Shown here: piece by piece, positions 6,700-11,874 of the stretch | Numbering within the stretch: the first letter of the stretch is position 1 | Layout of the letters: the number at the start of each line of letters is the position of its first letter | The notes under the pieces: model-generated | Database searches by the model: none | The model's input: only the letters and a program-made list of their open reading frames with translations | What the model was told of the DNA's origin: nothing | Position numbers and translations under genes: made by a program | Assembly: GCA_903921945.1 (NCBI GenBank) | Contig: CAIXSC010000296.1 | Coordinates: 1 to 11,874 of the forward strand | DNA from: an uncultured Planctomycetaceae bacterium | GTDB lineage: Bacteria; Planctomycetota; Planctomycetia; Pirellulales; Pirellulaceae | DNA length: 11,874 bases | Direction: 5' to 3'

Positions 6700-9042
6700 T
6701 TACGACCGAGGACCGCGACGTTCGTTGTTCCTCGCTTGCTCGCGTTCTTGACGCTTCGCGGTCTTGCGGCCCGGCCGGTAACCTTGCGGAGTCGGCTGCT
6801 GGGCCGGCGTATGCCCGCCTTGGGATGCACCGCCCGAGCGAGACGCACCGCCGGTCGGCGACGTCCGATGGCCTGCTGAAGCACCGCCGGTTGGCGACGT
6901 CCTATAGCCTGCTGAAGCACCGCCGGTTGGCGATGTCCTGTTGGCTTTCGAAGCACCGCCTGCTGGCGACATCCTACCGCCTTGCGGCGCACCGCCTACA
7001 GGCGATGTTCTGCCACCTTGCGGCGGTTTGCCGGCCTGCGGCAGTTTGCCGGCCTGTGGCGGTTTGCCGGCCTGCGGCGGTTTGCCGGCCTGGGGAGTCC
7101 TGGAAACGGCGTGATAGTGGTCCGGGTCGTTGGCTCGTCGGCGCCGCTCTTGGATCGCTTCGGGAGGCGGGTAGGCGGGGATGAGGCAATCGCAACCGCT
7201 TCCAATCAGGTCTTGGCGCCCTGCCTGTTGCAACGCTTGACGGACTTCAAAATAATTTTCAGGCTTGAAAAATTGCATGAGCGCGCGTTGCATTTTCCGG
7301 TCCCGCAATTGCCGCGCGATATGGACCGGTTTGCGAGTGAACGGATCGATGCCTGTGTAGTACATAGCGGTGGCCACGTCGAACGGCGCGGGGATGAAAT
7401 CCTGCACCTGGTCGGGCTGGTAGCCATTGCGTTTAAGAAACACGGCCAAATCGATCATCGCGTTCAGGTCGCTGCCGGGATGGCTGGCGATAAAGTACGG
7501 GACCAGATACTGTTCGCGGCCCGCCTTCGCCGATTCGCGTTCAAACACAGAAGCGAATTGTTCGAAGTCATCGCCGCTGGGCTTGCGCATCAGATTGAGG
7601 ACGGTTGGATCGGTGTGTTCCGGCGCAACCTTCAAATGGCCGCCCACATGATGCCTCGCCAGTTCGCGCATGTACTCCGGCGAGCGGCGGGCAAGATCCA
7701 TGCGGATGCCGCTGGCAACGAGCACCTTTTTGACGCCGGGAATCTCCCGCGCTTCGCGCATCAGGTCGATCAGCGGCCCATGGTCGGTTCCCAACAATTT
7801 GCAGATCGTGGGATGCACGCACGACTGCCGGCGACAAACCGCCTCGACCTCGGGGCGCGAGCAGGTCATCTGGTACATGTTGGCGGTCGGACCGCCAATA
7901 TCGCTGACAGTTCCCTTGAATTTAGGGTCGGCGGTCATCTGCCGGATTTCACCCAGCACCGACTCTTTGCTGCGTGATTGAATGATCCGTCCCTGATGGG
8001 TCGTGATTGAACAAAACGTGCAACCGCCGAAGCAACCACGCATGATGGTGACCGAGTCTTTAATCATGCTCCAGGCGGGGATCGGTTCGCGATAAACCGG
8101 ATGGGGCTTTCGCGTATACGGCAAACCATAAATCCGATCCATGGCCGCTTCCGTGATCGGAAAGGGCGGCGGGTTGGCGACCACCGCTTGCCGATCATGC
8201 CATTGCACCAACCGGCGAGCGTTATAAGGGTTGGTCTCGTTATGGATCATTTTGGTGGCGTCCGCGAACGCCAGTTTGTCCGCCGCGACCTGTTCAAAAC
8301 TGGGGATCGTGAGCGCATCCTCCGGCGGCTTTTCCGACGCTCCCAACGCGTAAGCCACTCCCCGCATGTCGCGCAAATCCCGGGTCGTTTGTCCGGCGGC
8401 CAAGCGGCGGGCGATCTCGACAATCGACGATTCGCCCATGCCGAACACCACAAGGTCGGCTTTGCTATCGAGCAGGATCGAGCGGCGGACCTTGTCGCTC
8501 CAATAGTCGTAATGCGCCAACCGCCGCAGTGACGCCTCCACTCCGCCCGCGATTACAGGAACTCCGGGGAAAGCCTCCCGCGACCGCTGGCAGTACGCCA
8601 ACGTCGCCCGGTCTGGCCGCAAGCCAATGCGGCCTCCCGGCGAATAGGCGTCGCTGTTGCGCACCTTCCTGTTCGCCGTGTAGTGATTGATCATCGAATC
8701 CATGTTGCCGGCGCTGATGCCAAAGAACAGCCGCGGCCGCCCAAACCGGCGCCAGTCATGGCAGTTCTTCCAGTCCGGCTGGCTGATAATCCCCACTCGG
8801 AAACCAGCCGCCTCCAGCACACGTCCCAAGATCGCCATCGCGAAACTCGGATGGTCGATGTAGGCGTCGCCCGTCACAATCACCACATCCATCTCGTCCC
8901 AGCCGCGTTCCCGCATCTCCTCCGCGGTCATCGGCAACGGTCGTGGACGCGCGACCGAGTCCGCGGGCGGCGATAACCCGACCAGCCGATCCGATCCGGA
9001 TGGATCGAGCGTGACTATCGGGAGCGTGATCGGCGCGTTCAT
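6700..9042 (-). CDS. ygiQ: YgiQ family (UPF0313) radical SAM protein
   Basis: A 780-residue protein that follows E. coli YgiQ closely from TAEEMRERGWDEMDVVIVTG (39-58) onward. The N-terminal UPF0313 domain has GDAYIDHPSF (58-67), FFGISAGNMDSMIN (106-119) and GGVEASLRRLAHYDYWSD (166-183). The radical SAM motif CxxxCxxC is CFGGCTFC (Cys337, Cys341, Cys344), followed by DIGGPTANMY (381-390). A second cysteine group (Cys394, Cys403, Cys408, Cys414) is also present in the E. coli protein as I recall it. HHVGGHLKVAPEHT (464-477) and the DUF3362-like end (about 545-640) complete the fold. The reaction catalysed by this family is not established. Residues 649-737 are two consecutive tandem-repeat blocks, followed by a basic tail rich in Arg, Lys and Gln. 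The ATG at 9042 has a GGAA about 8 nt upstream and gives the expected N-terminus. lhr starts 127 bp downstream. Confidence 0.96.
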   Translation of the reverse strand: MNAPITLPIVTLDPSGSDRLVGLSPPADSVARPRPLPMTAEEMRERGWDEMDVVIVTGDAYIDHPSFAMAILGRVLEAAGFRVGIISQPDWKNCHDWRRFGRPRLFFGISAGNMDSMINHYTANRKVRNSDAYSPGGRIGLRPDRATLAYCQRSREAFPGVPVIAGGVEASLRRLAHYDYWSDKVRRSILLDSKADLVVFGMGESSIVEIARRLAAGQTTRDLRDMRGVAYALGASEKPPEDALTIPSFEQVAADKLAFADATKMIHNETNPYNARRLVQWHDRQAVVANPPPFPITEAAMDRIYGLPYTRKPHPVYREPIPAWSMIKDSVTIMRGCFGGCTFCSITTHQGRIIQSRSKESVLGEIRQMTADPKFKGTVSDIGGPTANMYQMTCSRPEVEAVCRRQSCVHPTICKLLGTDHGPLIDLMREAREIPGVKKVLVASGIRMDLARRSPEYMRELARHHVGGHLKVAPEHTDPTVLNLMRKPSGDDFEQFASVFERESAKAGREQYLVPYFIASHPGSDLNAMIDLAVFLKRNGYQPDQVQDFIPAPFDVATAMYYTGIDPFTRKPVHIARQLRDRKMQRALMQFFKPENYFEVRQALQQAGRQDLIGSGCDCLIPAYPPPEAIQERRRRANDPDHYHAVSRTPQAGKPPQAGKPPQAGKLPQAGKPPQGGRTSPVGGAPQGGRMSPAGGASKANRTSPTGGASAGYRTSPTGGASAGHRTSPTGGASRSGGASQGGHTPAQQPTPQGYRPGRKTAKRQEREQARNNERRGPRS
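6845..7008 (-). repeat. 36-bp tandem repeat array at the 3' end of ygiQ
   Basis: 36-bp units begin at 6845, 6881, 6917, 6953 and 6989, each opening GCACCGCC on the plus strand. In the ygiQ frame they encode 12-residue units of the type TSPTGGASAGYR, TSPTGGASAGHR, MSPAGGASKANR and TSPVGGAPQGGR (residues 679 to about 737). The units at 6845 and 6881 differ at only a few positions; divergence grows toward the neighbouring 18-bp array. The last unit merges with that array, and 36 is twice 18, so one may derive from the other. Confidence 0.93.
7009..7098 (-). repeat. 18-bp tandem repeat array in the ygiQ tail
   Basis: Five 18-bp units begin at 7009 (degenerate), 7027, 7045, 7063 and 7081, with plus-strand consensus TTTGCCGGCCTGCGGCGG. 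The three units at 7027-7080 are nearly identical. In frame they encode hexapeptides PPQAGK, LPQAGK, TPQAGK and PPQGGR (residues 649-678 of the YgiQ protein). The array directly adjoins the 36-bp array, and both lie after the conserved part of YgiQ. Confidence 0.94.
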
Positions 9043-9137
9043 GGCGAATTCCGTGGGAAAGTGCGGCAGAGCGATGCTTCCTTCTATAACGCCCCACCGC
9101 CCCGCCGGCTAGGGCGAGCGTCCACGCCGCCGAACAC

Positions 9138-9764
9138 TCATCGCTCCGTCGCACCGCTCCCATCCGAATCCTGCGTTGCTGGTTCACGCGTTGCCGGTTC
9201 CTGCGCTGCTGGTTCACGCGTTGCCGGTACGTGCGCTGCGGCCTGTGACCGAACAGCCTGGGGTCGAGTAGCGTTCGGGGCGGACACATTCGGGGCGGAC
9301 GCCACGCGCAGTGGACGCGGCAGCCGATCGAGCCACCCTCGCAGACGGCCGAGCACATCGCACTCGCCGGGAACTTGCCCCACAAGCTGGAACCGCCCCA
9401 AGACGATCCGTTCGCGAAGGATGGCCAGATGCTCCTCCGCAGCCCGTAGTCGCGCCGCGCAAACATCCGCGCTCACCGATTCCCGAATCAAGGAACTCTG
9501 TCCCTCGGATCGTTCGCGTCGCAAGAACACCAACTGCCCGCGTTCGGCTTTCACAAGCCTTCCATCCAGGTAGGCTCGGCGAAGCTCTCCCGCCAAGTTG
9601 AACTGATATACGGGATCCGCGCCAAAGTAGACGGAGCCTTCGCCAGACCGGCGAAAACCGGCCACGACCGGCTCGGGAAAGCCTTCGATGACCACTTCCA
9701 CGCGTTCCACCAACGCGGTGGCTTCGCGGAGCAGATCTTCGCGGTCTTGTTCCTGTCGCGCCAT
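9138..9764 (-). CDS. Uncharacterised protein with repeat-rich C-terminal tail, downstream of site-2 protease
   Basis: A 208-residue protein that I do not recognise. Residues 1-150 look like a compact, highly charged alpha/beta domain without signal peptide or membrane segment. They include VEVVIEGFPEPVVAGFRR (22-39), YFGADPVYQFN (46-56), and a helical stretch rich in Ala, Arg and Glu (about 100-125) that could form a coiled coil. From about 155 the protein is Ala/Pro/Thr/Gln-rich and repetitive: SAPNV/SAPNA twice, then PATRE, PAAQE, PATRE, PATQD. That tail is probably disordered. The ATG at 9764 has GGGAA upstream with good spacing and lies 20 bp after the protease stop, so the two genes are probably translated from one message. 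It may serve the protease or merely be co-expressed; the sequence does not say. GC-rich codon use matches the neighbours. A pseudogene is unlikely because the frame is intact. Confidence 0.82.
   Translation of the reverse strand: MARQEQDREDLLREATALVERVEVVIEGFPEPVVAGFRRSGEGSVYFGADPVYQFNLAGELRRAYLDGRLVKAERGQLVFLRRERSEGQSSLIRESVSADVCAARLRAAEEHLAILRERIVLGRFQLVGQVPGECDVLGRLRGWLDRLPRPLRVASAPNVSAPNATRPQAVRSQAAAHVPATREPAAQEPATREPATQDSDGSGATER
9168..9242 (-). repeat. 15-bp repeats arranged as a 30-bp dimer in the unknown protein's tail
   Basis: 15-bp units begin at 9168, 9183, 9198, 9213 and 9228 (the last degenerate). Two variants alternate: about TTCCTGCGCTGCTGG and TTCACGCGTTGCCGG, giving a higher-order 30-bp period. 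In frame they encode PATQD, PATRE, PAAQE, PATRE. Alternation of variants suggests a dimer was duplicated as a block. Confidence 0.88.
9273..9302 (-). repeat. 15-bp direct duplication in the same gene
   Basis: Two adjacent 15-bp copies, GTTCGGGGCGGACAC and ATTCGGGGCGGACGC, differ at two positions and encode SAPNV and SAPNA. They lie about 30 bp from the 15-bp array in the same tail but have a different unit sequence, so this is a separate duplication of the same period. Confidence 0.75.
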
Positions 9765-9784
9765 TGCGTTCCCGCAGCAATCGA

Positions 9785-10936
9785 CTAGGGCCGCCGGGCC
9801 GAGCGTTGTCGGTAACGGGCGCTGGCCCGCTCCAGGATCCCGCGTTCCTCGACGGTCAGCCTTTCGAGGCCCACTTCATGCAGTTTGGCCAGGATTTCAT
9901 CCACCCGCCGCTCGTCGTCCTGTTCGCGGCCGCGAACCGGTTCGTCGACGCGTCCGATGTCCAAATCCAAATCCCGCGAAGTCGCTAGGGGTTCGCTTTC
10001 ATCCCGCCAGGGTTCATGCTCCGACTCGACAAACTCCTCGCTCGGGACCTCCCGATCCTCGGCCACTCGAGTCCGCAACGCGGGACGGGGCGGGCGGGTC
10101 TGAAGTGTGGCGAGCCAAGGAGCGGCGGCGATTGCCGCTCGCGCTCGACGCTCGTGGCTCAGGCCCGTGAAGAGCACGGTCCCCGCCAGCACGCTCAACG
10201 CGAACCACGGCGCGACGGGCGACAGCGTCGGATCGTTGCGAACAAAAAACGCGGTGACAGCTAGTCCGAACGCCGCGAGCCGCGCCAGTCGCGCAACGAG
10301 AAAATCGGCGATTTCAGTTCCGATTTGCGGCCGGGTGAGCCGAACGCTAGCCCGCAGAATCCGGCCGCCATCGAACGGGAACGCGGGAAACAAGTTCAGC
10401 ACGAACAACGTCCAATTGATCCAGAAGGCCAAGCCGGCCATGGTCGCTACCGATAGGCGTTCATCCAGCGGCAACCCTTCCGGCTGCAACGGGTCGAGCA
10501 GGCCGGAAATCGCGATCGTCGGATCGCACCAACGAAGCGTGGCCAAGCAGGGGATCAGCGCGATCGCCAAATTCGCCAGCGGACCCGCGGCGTGCGTGAT
10601 GATCTCCGCCTTCGGATCGTCTCGCGATTCCCACTCCGTAAGCCCCCCGAACGGGCCGATGAGCAAGATGGGAGCCTCGACCCCGAACCGCCGCGCCATC
10701 CACCAATGGCAGAATTCGTGAGCCAGCAAACTTAGGTAGAGGATCAGCAGTCCGACGGCAGCCAGCCAAACAAGACCGCTGCCGGCACCGGCCGAAACCG
10801 CCGCTAGGCGTGGCTGAGTGCCCAACTGGGCCAGATATAAGACTACGGCGCCGAACAGCAAAAACAACGAATGCAGCCGGAGCGGAAGTCCCTGCCAAGT
10901 GCCTAAGGGTATGGTCCAGTCCGCCGGCTCTCGCAT
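9785..10936 (-). CDS. Site-2 protease family (M50) intramembrane zinc metalloprotease with rhomboid-type C-terminal tail
   Basis: A 383-residue polytopic membrane protein. The zinc-binding motif is LAHEFCHWW (HExxH at 73-77), and the distal ligand motif is NLFPAFPFDGGR (181-192, with Asp189), both diagnostic for M50/S2P. Hydrophobic segments fall at about 22-40, 53-72, 112-135, 163-185, 215-232 and 242-260. The N-terminus (IPLGTWQGLPLRLHSLFLL) is typical of family members that lack a large PDZ domain; none is seen. After about 265 a soluble acidic region leads to DEILAKLHEVGLERL-TVEERGILERAS (346-372). This resembles the DUF6576 tail found at the end of many bacterial rhomboid proteases. Substrate is unknown; family members cleave membrane-bound anti-sigma factors or similar proteins. 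The frame is open to an ATG at 11005, but the ATG at 10936 has GGGG 5 nt upstream and yields the normal family N-terminus. The unknown gene follows after 20 bp. Confidence 0.92.
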   Translation of the reverse strand: MREPADWTIPLGTWQGLPLRLHSLFLLFGAVVLYLAQLGTQPRLAAVSAGAGSGLVWLAAVGLLILYLSLLAHEFCHWWMARRFGVEAPILLIGPFGGLTEWESRDDPKAEIITHAAGPLANLAIALIPCLATLRWCDPTIAISGLLDPLQPEGLPLDERLSVATMAGLAFWINWTLFVLNLFPAFPFDGGRILRASVRLTRPQIGTEIADFLVARLARLAAFGLAVTAFFVRNDPTLSPVAPWFALSVLAGTVLFTGLSHERRARAAIAAAPWLATLQTRPPRPALRTRVAEDREVPSEEFVESEHEPWRDESEPLATSRDLDLDIGRVDEPVRGREQDDERRVDEILAKLHEVGLERLTVEERGILERASARYRQRSARRP

Positions 10937-11124
10937 GGCAACCCCAATCGCCCCCGCCGACCGACATCGTCGGCCGTCTCTGCCGCAATTCCCTCGTTCA
11001 CGCACTCGCCCGACTCGATCTTCAAGGTGGCTCGTCGTATCCTAGCACCGTGGCCAGACGCGTTCAACGTCGACCGCCAGCCCAGAATGACCGCTGCTTG
11101 GCAACTTCCCACCCGCCGCCGCCC
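10937..11124. promoter_or_regulatory. Divergent intergenic region between protease and NUDIX gene
   Basis: These 188 bp separate two divergently read genes, so they should hold both promoters. A possible -10 element on the plus strand, TATCCT (11038-11043), has no convincing -35 partner. On the minus strand TTGAAG (11026-11021) resembles a -35 element, but no good -10 follows at 16-18 bp. No inverted repeat or riboswitch-like structure was evident. Confidence 0.35.
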
Positions 11125-11715
11125 ATGTCAAATCAATTGCGCAACGAAGATGGTCCCCCGGCACCCACCCCGGCGCCGCCGCCGGAAACTGCGACCGAAC
11201 CGGTCCTGCTCACCACGTCGCGATTTCGAGTCGTCCGGGTGGAGCAGGTCACTAGCAGCGGGCAGCGCCGCAGCCGGGAAGTCGTCCGCCACCCCGGAGC
11301 AGTCGTCCTGCTGCCGATGGTCGACGACGATCATGTTTGCCTGATCCGCAACTATCGAGTGTCGATCGGCAAGACATTGATTGAACTTCCCGCGGGCACG
11401 CTCGAACCCGACGAACCGCCCATCGTCACCGCCGGCCGCGAACTGCTCGAAGAAACCGGTTTCGTCGCGGAACAACTCGAATTGCTGCACACGTACTATC
11501 CTTCGCCGGGCATCATGGATGAACGGATGTATCTGTTTGTCGCTCGTCGCTTGACCTATGCCGCCCCGCAACGCGAATTGGGCGAGGAAATCGACAACTT
11601 GGTGGTCTCGTGGGACGAAGCACTCGCCCTCATCGACCGCCGCGAGATCCACGACGCCAAAACGCTCGCCGGCCTCTTGCTCTACGATCGCTGGCGGCGC
11701 CGAAACGCCCCGTGA
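11125..11715 (+). CDS. NUDIX hydrolase, ADP-ribose pyrophosphatase-like
   Basis: A 196-residue soluble protein. Residues 91-113 contain a perfect Nudix box (G-x5-E-x7-RE-LLEE-TGF), which binds the divalent metal and positions the diphosphate. Before it, VVLLPMVDDDHVCLIRNYR (60-78) and ELPAGTLEPDE (87-97), and after it YYPSPGIMDERMYLFVA (124-140), match the ADP-ribose pyrophosphatase (NudF-type) subgroup. The expected reaction is hydrolysis of ADP-ribose or related sugar nucleotides to AMP and a sugar phosphate. Residues 1-27 are Pro/Ala/Thr-rich and probably disordered. The ATG at 11125 has no Shine-Dalgarno sequence, but the Nudix fold begins soon after it, and the longer open frame upstream (to 10810) runs antisense into the protease gene. 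Subfamily is likely, exact substrate uncertain. Confidence 0.94.
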   Translation: MSNQLRNEDGPPAPTPAPPPETATEPVLLTTSRFRVVRVEQVTSSGQRRSREVVRHPGAVVLLPMVDDDHVCLIRNYRVSIGKTLIELPAGTLEPDEPPIVTAGRELLEETGFVAEQLELLHTYYPSPGIMDERMYLFVARRLTYAAPQRELGEEIDNLVVSWDEALALIDRREIHDAKTLAGLLLYDRWRRRNAP

Positions 11716-11745
11716 CCGCTGACCACAGCCTCCCATAACATTCGC

Positions 11746-11749
11746 GGAG
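11746..11749 (+). promoter_or_regulatory. Ribosome binding site supporting the 11758 start
   Basis: GGAG followed by 8 nt and then ATG at 11758. It is one of the clearest Shine-Dalgarno matches in the window and the main reason for treating the short 3'-edge ORF as a real gene. Confidence 0.55.
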
Positions 11750-11757
11750 CAACCACC

Positions 11758-11874
11758 ATGTCCCCACCACGCCCCCGACCGCTATGGCGCCAAGCATGGT
11801 CAGCCCTCGGAGCCTGGTGCCGAATCTCCAGCAAAAGCGGTAGGAACAGCGGTAGGCACAGCGGTGCGGAATTC
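11758..11874 (+). CDS. Partial ORF at right edge, unknown, with SGRx repeats
   Basis: Thirty-nine codons are visible before the window ends, with no stop. The peptide opens MSPPRPRPLWRQAWSALGAW, then CRISSKSGRNSGRHSGAEF. It is basic and tryptophan-rich, with Ser-Gly-Arg tetrapeptide repeats. No domain can be recognised in so short a piece. It starts 42 bp after the NUDIX stop on the same strand, and a GGAG lies 8 nt upstream, so it may be in the same transcript. It could instead be a chance ORF; the start signal makes a real gene somewhat more likely. Confidence 0.5.
   Translation, partial: MSPPRPRPLWRQAWSALGAWCRISSKSGRNSGRHSGAEF
11836..11865 (+). repeat. 12-bp tandem repeat at the right edge
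   Basis: Two 12-bp units, AGCGGTAGGAAC and AGCGGTAGGCAC, differ at one base and are followed by a half unit AGCGGT. In the frame of the edge ORF they encode SGRN, SGRH and SG. The array may continue in another form past the window. Confidence 0.75.

Noticed and set aside
6573..6992. Open frame extending lhr upstream by 140 codons
   Set aside because: The extension overlaps the end of ygiQ and merely reads its repeat array in another frame (LQQAIGRRQPAV and similar). Lhr proteins start near the 6572 ATG, and nothing conserved lies before it.
6829..7098. CRISPR-like array
   Set aside because: The repeats are directly adjacent with no unique spacers, keep codon phase, and lie within a coding frame.
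6982..7977. 331-codon plus-strand frame opposite ygiQ
   Set aside because: It is antisense to strongly conserved YgiQ sequence and has no recognisable motif. Long antisense frames are expected at this GC content.
9083..9089. TATAGA/TTATAG on the minus strand upstream of ygiQ as a -10 element
   Set aside because: The placement is plausible, but no -35-like sequence lies 16-18 bp upstream, so a promoter cannot be supported.
9102..9120. CGCCC...GGGCG inverted repeat between the unknown gene and ygiQ
   Set aside because: The five-base stem is weak for a GC-rich genome and no T-run follows in either direction, so I do not call a terminator.
10937..11005. Earlier ATG (11005) for the site-2 protease
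   Set aside because: It would add 23 Arg/Gly-rich residues ahead of the normal family N-terminus; the ATG at 10936 has a GGGG upstream and matches the family start.
11869..11874. EcoRI site GAATTC exactly at the window end, suggesting a clone boundary
   Set aside because: A six-base match at an edge can occur by chance, and no vector sequence is visible.

Overview
This is a GC-rich, gene-dense chromosomal stretch. The best guess for the host is a member of the Planctomycetota, perhaps a Pirellulales-type lineage. That rests on the weak or absent Shine-Dalgarno sequences, the repeat-rich disordered tails, and the mix of Lhr-L, DUF1611 and a site-2 protease with a rhomboid-type tail. It is an inference from general appearance; no marker gene (rRNA, tRNA, ribosomal protein) is present to prove it.

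Layout. Positions 1 to 10936 carry six genes, all read on the minus strand. In transcription order they are: a membrane site-2 protease (10936-9785), an unrecognised small protein 20 bp downstream (9764-9138), a YgiQ-type radical SAM protein (9042-6700), a full-length Lhr superfamily 2 helicase (6572-1695), a DUF1611/DgcN-like protein (1631-567), and the N-terminal 197 codons of a glutamate-1-semialdehyde-aminomutase-like class III aminotransferase. The last start overlaps the DUF1611 gene by 25 nt and the gene runs off the left edge. After a 188-bp divergent gap, a NUDIX (ADP-ribose pyrophosphatase-like) gene (11125-11715) and the first 39 codons of another ORF (from 11758) read on the plus strand.

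Functional reading. Two pairs look co-translated: protease plus unknown protein, and DUF1611 plus aminotransferase. The second pair hints at glutamate or D-amino-acid chemistry, because characterised DUF1611 proteins (DgcN) act on D-glutamate. YgiQ, Lhr and the NUDIX enzyme are housekeeping, repair or RNA-related proteins with no obvious shared pathway.

The most unusual property is the number of short, in-frame tandem repeats. A 15-bp array lengthens an interdomain linker of Lhr. Consecutive 18-bp and 36-bp arrays form the YgiQ tail. A 30-bp (2 x 15) array forms the tail of the unknown protein, and a 12-bp repeat lies in the last ORF. All have periods divisible by three and all sit in predicted disordered segments. 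I found no RNA gene, CRISPR array, insertion sequence, phage gene or recognisable defence system, and no gene-free stretch longer than 300 bases. Nothing here convincingly shows a new multi-gene system.
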